DNA of 64,000 nt from DAOTXS01 sp034435055 (GCA_034435055.1 DAOTXS010000076.1:62001-126000); one strand, 5' to 3'. Positions 24,676-33,708 are shown, counted from the stretch's first letter. The notes: generated by a model not told the origin, from the sequence alone. Translations and numbers: made by a program.

Positions 24676-25395
24676 CTATGCTTTCTTCTCGCCTTTGGTT
24701 TCTTTGACGATCTTGACGACGCGCGCTTCTAACTTGGCAGGGTCGCCGGATAATTCTGTGATTTCCACCGCGCGGCGCACATCAATTAAATCGGGACCGA
24801 GTACCGGTTCGGGTACGCCTTCTTGCGCGCCTTTGCGATACCACGCCACGTCGCGGATCGATTGCTTGTCGATTTTCTTTTGGAGTTGGATCAAACCGTT
24901 GAGCAATGCTTGCGGCGTCGGCGGGCAACCTGGGACGTAGACATCGACTGGCAAAAGTTTGTCGATGCCGGAGACGACGTTGTACCCTTCCTTGAAGGGA
25001 CCGCCGGCGGTTGCGCACGCGCCCATCGCCAGCACGTACTTGGGTTCCGCCATTTGATTGTACAACCGCACGATGGCCGGTCCCATTTTCTTGGTAACCG
25101 TGCCGGAGACGATCATCAAATCGGCTTGGCGGGGCGAGGCGCGCACCAATTCCATCCCAAAGCGCGACATATCAAAACGGCTGGATTGCGTGCAGATGAA
25201 TTCAATCGCGCAACACGCAAGACCAAAACCGAGGGGCCACACGGAATTGCGACGCCCCCAGTTGTAGATCAGATCCACAAAGTCGATGACTTTATTCCAC
25301 GGTCCCACCCACACACTACGGCGAACCTGTTCCTGAAGCCATTCTTCTTCGCTGTTGGCGATCATCACAGGGGCTTGCTTTTTCTCTTCAGGCAT
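24676..25395 (-). CDS. nuoB: NADH-quinone oxidoreductase subunit B
   Basis: A 239-residue subunit that holds cluster N2. The ligands appear in GLACCAIEF (tandem Cys), MGACATAGG and VPGCPPTPQAL. A hydrophilic N-terminal extension of about 35 residues and a longer C-terminal tail with Lys/Glu distinguish it from minimal NuoB. The ribosome site is GAGGGAGAAA before ATG 25395. It is the first gene of nuoB-CD-I, driven by the promoter at 25440-25468. Confidence 0.93.
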   Translation of the reverse strand: MPEEKKQAPVMIANSEEEWLQEQVRRSVWVGPWNKVIDFVDLIYNWGRRNSVWPLGFGLACCAIEFICTQSSRFDMSRFGMELVRASPRQADLMIVSGTVTKKMGPAIVRLYNQMAEPKYVLAMGACATAGGPFKEGYNVVSGIDKLLPVDVYVPGCPPTPQALLNGLIQLQKKIDKQSIRDVAWYRKGAQEGVPEPVLGPDLIDVRRAVEITELSGDPAKLEARVVKIVKETKGEKKA

Positions 25396-25439
25396 ATTTT
25401 CTCCCTCATTGGAGCGGAAAGATAGCTAACACTCCAACT

Positions 25440-25468
25440 ATTATATCAAAATCTAATCCGTTCGGCAA
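25440..25468 (-). promoter_or_regulatory. Sigma-70 promoter of the nuo operon
   Basis: On the minus strand: TTGCCG (25468-25463), a 17-base spacer, and a perfect TATAAT (25445-25440), 45 bases ahead of the nuoB start. Confidence 0.75.
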
Positions 25469-25484
25469 ACTTTCGCTGCCGAGT

Positions 25485-25563
25485 GTCATTACGAGCGAAG
25501 CGAAGCAATCTCCAAAAGTTAGTCGGAGATTGCTTCAGCGTAAACTTCACTCGTTGCAATGAC
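25485..25563. repeat. GTCATTGCGAG-family palindrome
   Basis: GTCATTACGAGCGAAGCGAA on the left is paired with a shorter, interrupted inverse ending GTTGCAATGAC on the right; GCAATCTCC and GGAGATTGC form the inner stem. It fills the gap between nuoB and the aldolase gene. Confidence 0.8.
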
Positions 25564-25592
25564 AACGACGCTAGACTTTTTGGGCGGCAATG

Positions 25593-26522
25593 CTATTTGA
25601 TTTTCCCCGCGTAAATGTCCATCACCGTCGCGAGGAATTTCAACGCTTCTGGTTTGGGTCGTTGGAATGAATTGCGACCGATGATCGAACCAAACCCGCC
25701 GCCGTCGCGGATGCCGCGAATTTCTTCAAACACCGCTTCGTCATCTTTTGCCGCGCCGCCGGAGAAAATGACGATGCGTTTGCCGTCGAACGCGGATTGT
25801 ACTACGTGTGCGACGCGTTCGGCGAGTGTCGAAACCGGAATCTTGTACTTTTCGTACACCTTTTTGGCTTCCGCCAGTTCGACGTGCGCGCTGGGCGGTT
25901 TGACCTTGATGATGTTCGCGCCCATTTGTGCCGCAATTTGCGCGGCGTACGTCGACACATCGATGGCCGTTTCGCCCTCTTTGCTCAACGAGGTTCCGCG
26001 CGGGTACGACCAGACGACCACTGCCAAGCCGTACTTTTTTGCCTCGTAGGTTACTTCGCGCAATTGCTCGTACATCGCGCGAAAGAACGACGAGCCGGGA
26101 TAAATCGTGAAACCAATCGCGGCGCAACCCAATCGCAACGCGTCGCGGGGCGACGAGGTCAACGCGGGCATCGGGTCTTTTTCGTCGCACAAGACTTCGT
26201 GATTGTTGATCTTTAAAATCAACGGAATTTGCGCGGCGTACTCGTCCGCCACTGCTTCGATGAAACCGAGCGGCGCGGCGTATGCATTACACCCGGCATC
26301 CAATGCCAACTGCACGTGATATTCGGGATTGTAACCGGGTGGATTGGGCGCGAAACTGCGCGCGGGTCCGTGCTCAAACCCTTGATCGACCGGCAGGATC
26401 ACAAATTTGCCGGTGCCGCCTAACTTGCCAAAGTTCATTATGCGCGCGATGTTCGCCCGCACGCCGGGATTTTCGTGCGCGTACCAACTGAGAATTTCTT
26501 TCGCTCGATTGGTCAGAGCCAT
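25593..26522 (-). CDS. Class I fructose-bisphosphate aldolase, DhnA/FbaB type
   Basis: A 309-residue (beta/alpha)8 aldolase of the archaeal-type class I family. Conserved LPVDQGFEHGPARSF, the Schiff-base lysine region NIIKVKPP, and the phosphate loop VIFSGGAAKDDEAVFEEIRGIRDGGGFGSIIGRN are present. It interconverts fructose 1,6-bisphosphate with triose phosphates. ATG 26522 is chosen because GGAGGCAAA lies just upstream; a longer frame to 26537 would read through that site. It is divergent from the phosphofructokinase gene, making a small glycolysis/gluconeogenesis unit. Confidence 0.92.
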   Translation of the reverse strand: MALTNRAKEILSWYAHENPGVRANIARIMNFGKLGGTGKFVILPVDQGFEHGPARSFAPNPPGYNPEYHVQLALDAGCNAYAAPLGFIEAVADEYAAQIPLILKINNHEVLCDEKDPMPALTSSPRDALRLGCAAIGFTIYPGSSFFRAMYEQLREVTYEAKKYGLAVVVWSYPRGTSLSKEGETAIDVSTYAAQIAAQMGANIIKVKPPSAHVELAEAKKVYEKYKIPVSTLAERVAHVVQSAFDGKRIVIFSGGAAKDDEAVFEEIRGIRDGGGFGSIIGRNSFQRPKPEALKFLATVMDIYAGKIK

Positions 26523-26556
26523 TTTGCCTCCTTGCAAAATCTACATTAAAATATTT

Positions 26557-26666
26557 CTAGTAGTGCATCAACATGAAAGTGCGTAGTGGGCAAATGATTG
26601 ATCGCCGCATTTGTCGGCGTTTCCACATCGGCTTTGTATGCAACTTTTTCATGTTGCTGCACTAGT
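26557..26666. repeat. 110-bp MITE-like palindromic element
   Basis: The left end CTAGTAGTGCATCAACATG is inverted at the right end as CATGTTGCTGCACTAG (imperfect). The interior GTGGGCAAATGATTGATCGC...CATCGGCTTTGTATGC is shared with 11887-11966, nearly base for base. It sits between the divergent aldolase and phosphofructokinase genes. No coding frame is present. Confidence 0.85.
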
Positions 26667-26719
26667 TACATCCATTTTAGCACCGCCATTGGAAATCGTC
26701 AAAAAATGCGCGCGCACTT

Positions 26720-26747
26720 TTGACAACTTGTGTTCACGGCATATAAT
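26720..26747 (+). promoter_or_regulatory. Sigma-70 promoter for the phosphofructokinase gene
   Basis: TTGACA (26720-26725), 16-base spacer, TATAAT (26742-26747); 44 bases upstream of the start codon. Both hexamers are perfect. Confidence 0.85.
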
Positions 26748-26791
26748 CGTGGAGAATCGAACTCTTGCCCACAGGACACTTGGGAGGCGAT

Positions 26792-27994
26792 ATGACAAAC
26801 GTCAACACTAAAAAAGGCGTTATCGGTATTCTGACCGGCGGCGGCGATGTGCCGGGCTTGAACCCGGCAATCCGCGCAGTGACGATTCGCGCCTTGCGCG
26901 AAGGTTATCAAGTCATTGGCATTCGCCGGGGTTGGGGCGGCGCGATCAGCATCGTCCGTGATGCAAAGGCAGATAACAGCGAAAACTACATCCTTCTCAC
27001 CGAAGAAATCGTCAACCGCGCCGGACGCACGGGCGGCACTTTCTTGCACACTTCGCGCACGAATCCCAGTAACATCAAAAAAGGGGACGTGCCGGCGCAT
27101 TTGCGCGACACGTACACCGCCGAGAAAAACGATCTCACGAACGAAGTGCTCAAGAATCTGGATTTCCTCGGCATCGATTATCTCATCCCCATCGGCGGCG
27201 ATGACACACTTTCATTTGGCGTCAAGTTGTACACCAAAGGGGTCAAGGTCGTTGCGATTCCCAAAACGATGGACAACGACGTACCCGGCACCGATTACTG
27301 CATCGGCTTTAGCACCTGCGTCAGCCGCACTATCGAATTGTCGAATCGCTTGCGGACGACGGCTGGCTCGCACGAACGCTTTCTCGTCTTGGAAGTGTTT
27401 GGACGCTATGCGGGCTTTACCGCAATGTTGCCGACGATGGCGGGCGCGGCGAATCGTTGCGTGATCCCGGAATTCAAGTTCAATATCGAGCGCCTCACGC
27501 AATTATTGATCAATGACCGCAACCGCAATCCAAGCAAATATTCGGTCGTCATCGTTTCCGAAGGCGCGATGCCGGAAGGCGGCGAGATGATGTTCGAAGG
27601 CGCGGCGACGGATGCGTTCGGTCACGCCAAGTTGGGCGGCATCGGTGATTGGGTTTCGGCGCAACTCAAAGATTTGTCGGCAAAGTACAACAACGGCAAA
27701 ACGATCAACGTCGTCAATCAACGCCTGGGTTATCTCGTGCGCGGTGGCGACCCGGACGCCATCGATTCGATTGTGCCGATGGCGTACGGCAACCTCGCGC
27801 TCGACTTGATCTTGAGTGGCATTCACGGACGACTCGTCGTGCTCAAGAATGGGCGGTACGACAATATGCCGCTCGATGTGGTGACGAGCACGAAGAAAAC
27901 CGTCAACATCGACAAGTATTACAACACGGAACGGCTGCGCCCCAAGTATGAAAGTTTTGAAATGCGTCCGTTGTTCATCATGACAAGCGAATAG
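26792..27994 (+). CDS. pfkA: 6-phosphofructokinase, PPi-type signature
   Basis: A 400-residue PFK. The N-terminal GILTGGGDVPGLNPAIR and the catalytic PKTMDNDVPGTDYCIGF, then LEVFGRYAGFTA, are clear. Two diagnostic positions read GGDD (in PIGGDDTLSFG) and the Lys of PKTMDND; ATP-dependent enzymes usually have GGDG and PGTIDND. These residues indicate pyrophosphate as phosphoryl donor, giving a reversible reaction. ATG 26792 follows GGGAGG. The divergently transcribed aldolase upstream acts on the product. Cofactor preference is inference from the motif. Confidence 0.92.
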   Translation: MTNVNTKKGVIGILTGGGDVPGLNPAIRAVTIRALREGYQVIGIRRGWGGAISIVRDAKADNSENYILLTEEIVNRAGRTGGTFLHTSRTNPSNIKKGDVPAHLRDTYTAEKNDLTNEVLKNLDFLGIDYLIPIGGDDTLSFGVKLYTKGVKVVAIPKTMDNDVPGTDYCIGFSTCVSRTIELSNRLRTTAGSHERFLVLEVFGRYAGFTAMLPTMAGAANRCVIPEFKFNIERLTQLLINDRNRNPSKYSVVIVSEGAMPEGGEMMFEGAATDAFGHAKLGGIGDWVSAQLKDLSAKYNNGKTINVVNQRLGYLVRGGDPDAIDSIVPMAYGNLALDLILSGIHGRLVVLKNGRYDNMPLDVVTSTKKTVNIDKYYNTERLRPKYESFEMRPLFIMTSE

Positions 27995-28022
27995 GGTATA
28001 AACGACATTAAGAGGAAATCGA

Positions 28023-29219
28023 GTGACCGACACAATGCAATTCGCTTCCGCGACAACGACCGAACGCGGCATCGATAGCGCGGTTGATTCGCTGATTCAC
28101 CAAATGCGGGGAGTTGGTGATTTTTCCGCCTGCGAGCTTGCGTTCGTTTTTATTTCTTCACATTTTAGTCCCGTCGCGCCGTTCCTTACCGATCGCTTGC
28201 GCGCGGCACTCGCACCGCGCGTGTTGATCGGTTGCACGTGCGAAGGTGTTATCGGCAATGAACATGAACTTGAAAATCTGCCGGCGATCACATTGCTTGC
28301 CGCACGCTTGCCTAACGTCAATCTTTTTCCCTTTGTGCTGGATCGCGATGATTGGGATCTGCTGGAAGACGAATCGCGTTTTTGCGAATTGCTTACCGCG
28401 CCGCCGGACGCGCGCTTGTTTTTGATGATCGCCGATCCGTACTCCGCACCGATTGATCGTTTGCTCGATGCATTCAACACGTGTTACGCTGGCGTTCCCC
28501 TTGTTGGCGGGATGGCAAGCGGCGCGGCGCATTCGGGCGGGAACACGCTCATTCTGAATGATCGCGCGTTCAACGCCGGTGCGGTCGGCGTCGCGCTCGC
28601 CGGCAATTTCGATTTTGATGTGATCGTGTCACAAGGGTGCAAGCCGTTCGGCAAAACGTACACGGTAACAGAAGCGAACAACAACGTGATCCTGGGATTG
28701 GATTTTCAGTCGCCGGTCGCGCTCATCGAAGAATTGATCGAACAATTGTCGGACGCGGATCGTGAGTTACTGAAGAACGGATTATTTGTGGGACGCGCGG
28801 TGCGGCGCGATCCCTCCACGCTGGGACGCGGCGATTTTTTGATTCGCTCGTTTATGGGGGCGAGCCGCGCGGCGGGCGCGATTGCCGTTGGCGATTACAT
28901 TCATACCGGCGATGTGATTCAATTTCACTTGCGCGATCAAAATACCGCGACCGAAGATTTGGCAATGTTGTTGATGCCGCAAATGCTCGACGCGCCGCCG
29001 AGCGGCGGATTGCTTTTTTCGTGCAACGGGCGCGGCACGCGGCTCTACGATCATCCCAACGGCGACATCGCGACGATTCAAGCGTTGCTTGGCGGCGTGA
29101 ATGTCGCCGGTTTCTTTTGTGCCGGTGAACTGGGACCGATTGCCGGGAAAAACTTTTTGCACGGACACACCGCGAGTATGGTTTTGTTTCGTCCGCGTTC
29201 AGAATTTGCGGATCGGTAA
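28023..29219 (+). CDS. FIST-domain sensory protein
   Basis: A 398-residue soluble protein with FIST-N (about 15-220) and FIST-C (about 225-375) domains. Typical features are LIGCTCEGVIG near residue 70, PLVGGMASGA near 160, and CNGRGTRLY...GFFCAGELGPIAGKNFLHGHTASMVLF at the C-terminus. FIST domains are thought to sense small ligands, possibly amino acids, often linked to chemotaxis or histidine kinases; here no kinase or MCP domain is fused. The start is GTG 28023 with AGGAAA upstream. The following OCD-family gene begins 13 bases after its stop, suggesting a shared transcript. Confidence 0.88.
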   Translation: MTDTMQFASATTTERGIDSAVDSLIHQMRGVGDFSACELAFVFISSHFSPVAPFLTDRLRAALAPRVLIGCTCEGVIGNEHELENLPAITLLAARLPNVNLFPFVLDRDDWDLLEDESRFCELLTAPPDARLFLMIADPYSAPIDRLLDAFNTCYAGVPLVGGMASGAAHSGGNTLILNDRAFNAGAVGVALAGNFDFDVIVSQGCKPFGKTYTVTEANNNVILGLDFQSPVALIEELIEQLSDADRELLKNGLFVGRAVRRDPSTLGRGDFLIRSFMGASRAAGAIAVGDYIHTGDVIQFHLRDQNTATEDLAMLLMPQMLDAPPSGGLLFSCNGRGTRLYDHPNGDIATIQALLGGVNVAGFFCAGELGPIAGKNFLHGHTASMVLFRPRSEFADR

Positions 29220-29232
29220 CAACGGAGTTGTT

Positions 29233-30207
29233 ATGACGGCACAGAAAATTTTGTACCTGTCGCAAGCCGAGGTCGCGTCGGTTGGTGTAACGATGAAAGA
29301 AATCATCGATACGTTGTTCGTTGCGTTTCGCGAACACGGCGAGGGGCGCGTGGAAATGCCGCCGAAACCCGGCGTCCACACCCAACCCGATGCTTTCATT
29401 CACGCGATGCCGGCGTACATCCCCGCGCTGAAATCGGTGGGGATGAAATGGGTGAGCGGCTATCCGGAAAATTACAAACGCGGTTTGCCGTACATCACCG
29501 GCTTGCTCATTCTCAACGACGACGAAACCGGCATTCCACTTGCGGTGATGGATTGCACGTGGATTACGGCGATGCGTACCGGCGCGGCGACGGCGGTCGC
29601 GGCAAAATATCTTGCGCGCCCGGAATCGGAATCGGTGGGCATCCTGGGTTGCGGCGTGCAAGGGCGGAGTAATCTCGAAGCGTTGCAAGTTTTGTTTCCG
29701 CTCAAGCGCGTCGTTGCGTACGATACACTGCCAGAACAAACCGAACGCTTTGCGCAATTTGTCCGCGAACGTTTTGGCATCGATGTGGTGAAAGCGCAAC
29801 AGCCGCGCGAGGCGGTCGAGGGCTTGGACATTATCGTAACGGCGGGCCCGATTCTGCACAAACCGCACGCGACGATTCAAGCCGGATGGATCAAGCCCGG
29901 CGCGTTCGCCTCGCTCGTCGATTTCGATTCGTACTGGTCGGGCGCGGCAATGCGCGAGACATCGAAATTTTGCACGGACGACGTGCCGCAGTTGGAGCAT
30001 TATCGAAGCATCGGTTATTTCCAAGATATCCCGCCGATCTACGCGAGCGTCGGCGAGTTGGTCGCCGGCAAAAAACGCGGACGCGAAAACGCGCAAGAGA
30101 AAACGATGACGTGCAACCTGGGACTCGCACTCGACGATATGGCAACTGCACCGATTGTTTACCGGCGCGCGGTGGAACGAAAAATTGGTACGTGGTTGGA
30201 GTTGTGA
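29233..30207 (+). CDS. Ornithine cyclodeaminase / mu-crystallin family enzyme
   Basis: A 324-residue NAD(P)-dependent enzyme. MPPKPGVHTQPDAFIHAMPAY, GMKWVSGYPENYKRGLP (substrate-binding Lys), TAMRTGAATAVAAKYLA and the Rossmann glycine motif GILGCGVQGR are the family signatures. Members include ornithine cyclodeaminase, alanine dehydrogenase and ketimine reductases, so the substrate is not fixed. ATG 29233 has GGAG upstream; the longer open frame overlaps the FIST gene and is rejected. The FIST sensor just upstream may bind a related amino acid. Confidence 0.9.
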   Translation: MTAQKILYLSQAEVASVGVTMKEIIDTLFVAFREHGEGRVEMPPKPGVHTQPDAFIHAMPAYIPALKSVGMKWVSGYPENYKRGLPYITGLLILNDDETGIPLAVMDCTWITAMRTGAATAVAAKYLARPESESVGILGCGVQGRSNLEALQVLFPLKRVVAYDTLPEQTERFAQFVRERFGIDVVKAQQPREAVEGLDIIVTAGPILHKPHATIQAGWIKPGAFASLVDFDSYWSGAAMRETSKFCTDDVPQLEHYRSIGYFQDIPPIYASVGELVAGKKRGRENAQEKTMTCNLGLALDDMATAPIVYRRAVERKIGTWLEL

Positions 30208-30223
30208 TTCATTGACCGATGAC

Positions 30224-30290
30224 GGAAGACCGAAGACGGACGACGAATGATTTTGCCTTCGTCTTTAGTCTTTCGTCATTCGTCGAATTT
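30224..30290. repeat. Short inverted repeat between genes
   Basis: CGACGAATGA (30241-30250) pairs with TCATTCGTCG (30276-30285), and flanking GAAGAC/GTCTT words extend the similarity. It occupies the gap ahead of the endonuclease IV gene and could act as a weak terminator. Confidence 0.55.
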
Positions 30291-30301
30291 TGGAGGTTTC
30301 T

Positions 30302-31150
30302 ATGCGTCTCGGTGCTCATATGTCGATTGCCGGCGGAGTTGAAAACGCCGTCTTGCGCGGTCAGTCCGTTGGCTGTGAAGCGATTGGCATGTTCACCAAG
30401 AACAACAATCAGTGGAAAGCCAAAGCACTGACGAAAGAGGATGCGGACAAGTTCAACGCCGCGCTCATCGAAACCGGCATTCGCCCGGTCGTCGCGCACA
30501 CGTCGTACCTCATCAACCTCGCGTCGCCGGATGCCGCGTTGTGGAAAAAATCGATTGCGGCGATGGAAGATGAGTTGCAACGTTGTGAACTCTTGGGGAT
30601 TCCGTACCTCGTTCTGCATCCCGGCTCGCATATGGGGAAAGGCGTGGACTGGGGTGTCAAGCGCGTCGCCGAGGCGTTCAATCGGATGCACGCCAAACTG
30701 CCGAACCTGCGCGTGATGACGTTGCTCGAACATACGGCGGGGCAGGGCAATCATCTGGGACATTTGTTTGAGGAACTGGCGCAGATGCGCGAACTGATTG
30801 TAGAGAAAAAACGGATCGGCGTGTGTGTCGATTCGTGTCATCTGTTCGCCGCCGGTTTTGATTTGCGTAAGCCGGACACGTACGCCGATGTGTTCAAGCG
30901 CTTTGATGACATCGTCGGCATCGCACAGATCAAAGCGTGGCATCTCAACGATTGCAAAAGCGACCTGGGTTCGCGCGTCGATCGGCACGATCACATTGGC
31001 AAAGGGAAACTAGGCAAAGCGGCGTTCAAGAATATCGTCAACGATGCGCGCTGGCACGACCTGCCCGGCATTTTGGAAACGCCCAAAGGCGAAGAGATGA
31101 AAGAGGACAAGGTGAATCTGCGCGCGTTGCGGGGGTTGATTGAAACGTGA
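30302..31150 (+). CDS. nfo: Endonuclease IV (AP endonuclease)
   Basis: A 282-residue zinc-dependent TIM-barrel nuclease that cleaves 5' to abasic sites. Metal and active-site residues fall in LGAHMSIAGGVENA, VVAHTSYLINLAS, LVLHPGSH, LLEHTAGQG, VCVDSCHLFAAG, HLNDCKSDLGSRVDRHDHIGKG and the terminal LETP. ATG 30302 follows TTGGAGG. The gene heads a run that includes an unknown protein, HerA and an Mre11-like nuclease. Confidence 0.94.
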   Translation: MRLGAHMSIAGGVENAVLRGQSVGCEAIGMFTKNNNQWKAKALTKEDADKFNAALIETGIRPVVAHTSYLINLASPDAALWKKSIAAMEDELQRCELLGIPYLVLHPGSHMGKGVDWGVKRVAEAFNRMHAKLPNLRVMTLLEHTAGQGNHLGHLFEELAQMRELIVEKKRIGVCVDSCHLFAAGFDLRKPDTYADVFKRFDDIVGIAQIKAWHLNDCKSDLGSRVDRHDHIGKGKLGKAAFKNIVNDARWHDLPGILETPKGEEMKEDKVNLRALRGLIET

Positions 31151-31163
31151 TGCGTGAAACGTG

Positions 31164-31757
31164 ATGATCGATATTTCTATGCGCGCAATCGAAGAACAGA
31201 TTGCGAATTACGAGTTACACTTTGATTCGATGAAAGACGACGAAATCGAGTGGCGTTATCAGCCGCCCGCTTTCGTCGTCGCGTTTATCGATTACCTTGA
31301 AAAATTTCAGCGCATCCCGGCGCAAGACGAATTTGCCGAGCATTACGTCGCGTTGAATCGCGCGGTGTTGAACGATGAATTTCTTCGCAAGTGGAAGCCG
31401 GCAGAACGCGCATCGAAAAAGCGCGCGCTCATCGCGCGGCTCAAACGCGCGTACCCCTCGTTCGTGCGCGACGTGTATTTTCTCGCGCTCCTCCGCGAAA
31501 ATGGAATCGCGGTCGATTACGATGCGGCGCACGATGTTGAAGCCGGCGTCGATTTGATTGTCGCGCATCGATTGCAGATTCACGTTTTCCTCGATAGTCC
31601 ACGCTCCAAGCAAGGTCGCGCCAAAAAGAATCGGCGGCATACCTTCGCCGGCGAGCATCACGACGTGATCCTCAAACCGAGCGAGTGCAAACGCGTCGGT
31701 GAGTTTTGGTTGCCGACGATCAAACACGTTGAGCAAATCAAGCGCGCGCTAGGATAG
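31164..31757 (+). CDS. Hypothetical protein upstream of herA
   Basis: A 197-residue basic cytoplasmic protein without recognised domain. The N-terminal half is rich in aromatic and charged residues (EIEWRYQPPAFVVAFIDYLEKF). The C-terminal half has a DLIVAHRLQIHVFLDSPRS stretch followed by a basic RAKKNRRH segment and ends VGEFWLPTIKHVEQIKRAL. An alternating hydrophobic Asp-strand pattern is faintly like a PD-(D/E)xK nuclease core, but the expected Glu-x-Lys is not convincing. The start is ATG 31164 (a GTG lies one codon earlier), 14 bases after nfo, so the two are probably cotranscribed. Confidence 0.65.
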   Translation: MIDISMRAIEEQIANYELHFDSMKDDEIEWRYQPPAFVVAFIDYLEKFQRIPAQDEFAEHYVALNRAVLNDEFLRKWKPAERASKKRALIARLKRAYPSFVRDVYFLALLRENGIAVDYDAAHDVEAGVDLIVAHRLQIHVFLDSPRSKQGRAKKNRRHTFAGEHHDVILKPSECKRVGEFWLPTIKHVEQIKRALG

Positions 31758-31843
31758 GACGCGGACGAGCGCGGATGAACGCCGATACAAAAATCAAAAA
31801 TCTGTCCTCTGTCGTCGGTCATTCGTCATCCGTTATTTTCCCC

Positions 31844-31872
31844 TTGACACTGTTTTCTGCATCGCTTATAAT
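31844..31872 (+). promoter_or_regulatory. Sigma-70 promoter of herA
   Basis: TTGACA (31844-31849), a 17-base spacer, TATAAT (31867-31872); both perfect. The herA start is 37 bases downstream. Confidence 0.88.
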
Positions 31873-31908
31873 GCGCGAGTAGAACGATTGTTCAATCGAG
31901 GAGTAGTC

Positions 31909-33708
31909 ATGAACACAGTCGGTTACATTGTCGGCGAAGTCAGCACGAGCGAATTTACTTTTGTCACCAACCGCGAAATTGCGCCGCCGCGTTTGGAGTA
32001 CATCGTTGTGCCGGTGCAAGAACCCCATCGCACCATCGATGTGCTGGCGCAAGTAACCTCGCTGAATGTCTCGTCGCGTTTGCTCAACACGACGCTCGGT
32101 TACACCGAAGTCGAAGCGATTCTCAATCGTTTGAAATCGTCGCCGCCGATTGTGCAAGGCACCGCCAAGGTGCTGGGTTATCTCGAAGGGAACAGTGTGC
32201 GTTTTCCGCGACACGCCGCCACGCCCGGCACGAGCGTCGCGATGGCGCCGGACGAACTCCTCCGCAAATTTTTCTCCGGCGTGGAAAGCGGCATCGAAAT
32301 TGGCACGCTCATCAATCGCGATCAAGTCTCGGTGCAGTTGAATCCGAACGGCTTGCGCCGGCATCTCGCCGTGATCGCGCAAACCGGCGCGGGCAAATCG
32401 TACACCGTCGGCGTGATTCTGGAACGCTTGCTCCAACTCGGCGGTACGATCGTCGTCTTTGATCCCAACAGCGATTATGTGTTGATGCGGCGCGACCCGC
32501 AACATCGCGTTACGTCGTTCGCCGACCGCGTGGAAATTTATCGCTTGCCGACGACGCAAGCCGGGCGCATTCCCGATAACGAAATCGGCGGGTCGAAAAA
32601 ATTCACGATGCAATTTTCCAAACTCGAAGTCGAAGAAATTTGCACGATGACCGGCATCGCGCCGACCTCGACGAATATTCGTAAGGCGATTCAAACCGTC
32701 TGGGATAAATTGCAAGGCACCGATTACACGCCCAAACGCTTCCGCGAAGAACTGGAATCGATTGCGGAGGGCGCGGACGCGCCGATGCAATCGTCGCCGG
32801 GGATGCCGCGCGGTCCGCGCAACCTCAATCCAGTGATTGGCAACGAAGAGGAATTTGATCGCGCCTTTGGCAAAAAAGTTGCGGAGAAGGCAAACGTCGA
32901 TTGGGATGATTTGAGCAAACCGTTGGAACGCGCAAGCCCGGAAAGTGGACGCGAAAACCGCGAAAGTAAATCAAATGGCAAAGCGCCATCGTTCGATGCG
33001 ATCAGCGGCGCGCAAAAGGCGATCAAGTACATCGAGTTGTTGGAGCGCGTGGATATTTGGGGCTATGACGATGTGCCGATGAAAGATTTGCTCAAGCCGA
33101 TGAATCTATCGGTGATCGATCTTGCCGGCATCGATCAGTGGATTTCGGAATTCATTGTCGCCAAAGTGTTGAACGAAACCTGGGGCGTCGCGGTGAACGA
33201 AGGATTGCCGCGCCCGGTCTTTTTCGTGTTGGAAGAGGCGCATAATTTTGTGCCGGGCGGACAAGGTGCACAATCGCATTCGGCGGGCATCATCAAACGC
33301 ATCGCGTCGGAGGGTCGCAAGTTCGGTTTGTTTATGGTGCTTATCACGCAACGTCCGTACAAAGTTCACGGCGACACGCTCTCGCAATGTAATTCGCAGA
33401 TCATCATGCGGCTGACGAATCCGCAGGATCAACAAGCGATCAAACTATCGTCGGAGAGCATCAGCGAAGGACTGCTTGCCGATCTGCCCGGCTTGAACAT
33501 CGGCGAGGCGGTGGTGCTGGGTCCGCTCGTGCGTGTGCCGGTGATGGTCAAGGTGGGTCAGCGCGAATCGAAAGAAGGCGGCAACGACATCGACGTGATT
33601 GCGGCGCTGGAAAATGCGCGGAGCGAAGTGAAAACCGTCGTGCGCGAACAGAAAGCGAAAGAAGAAAAGAAAGCGCGGGGACGGAGCGAGTGGAAAGAAG
33701 CCGTTTAA
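31909..33708 (+). CDS. herA: HerA-like DNA translocase/helicase
   Basis: A 599-residue FtsK/HerA-superfamily ATPase. An N-terminal HAS-barrel (about 1-110) precedes Walker A AQTGAGKSYTVG (about residue 160) and Walker B PVFFVLEEAHNF (about 440), with sensor motif LITQRP and an arginine-finger region near NSQIIMRLTN. A charged insertion (about 280-365) separates the two halves of the core. ATG 31909 follows CGAGGAG. HerA usually works with the NurA nuclease alongside Mre11-Rad50 in DNA end resection; an Mre11-like gene is 1.8 kb downstream but no NurA or Rad50 is seen. Confidence 0.92.
   Translation: MNTVGYIVGEVSTSEFTFVTNREIAPPRLEYIVVPVQEPHRTIDVLAQVTSLNVSSRLLNTTLGYTEVEAILNRLKSSPPIVQGTAKVLGYLEGNSVRFPRHAATPGTSVAMAPDELLRKFFSGVESGIEIGTLINRDQVSVQLNPNGLRRHLAVIAQTGAGKSYTVGVILERLLQLGGTIVVFDPNSDYVLMRRDPQHRVTSFADRVEIYRLPTTQAGRIPDNEIGGSKKFTMQFSKLEVEEICTMTGIAPTSTNIRKAIQTVWDKLQGTDYTPKRFREELESIAEGADAPMQSSPGMPRGPRNLNPVIGNEEEFDRAFGKKVAEKANVDWDDLSKPLERASPESGRENRESKSNGKAPSFDAISGAQKAIKYIELLERVDIWGYDDVPMKDLLKPMNLSVIDLAGIDQWISEFIVAKVLNETWGVAVNEGLPRPVFFVLEEAHNFVPGGQGAQSHSAGIIKRIASEGRKFGLFMVLITQRPYKVHGDTLSQCNSQIIMRLTNPQDQQAIKLSSESISEGLLADLPGLNIGEAVVLGPLVRVPVMVKVGQRESKEGGNDIDVIAALENARSEVKTVVREQKAKEEKKARGRSEWKEAV

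Noticed and set aside
28852..30096. 414-codon minus-strand frame opposite the OCD-family gene
   Set aside because: Antisense shadow spanning two real plus-strand genes; composition is Arg/His-rich with no domain.
31819..32790. 323-codon minus-strand frame opposite herA
   Set aside because: Antisense shadow; covers the herA promoter and start and has no recognisable motif.
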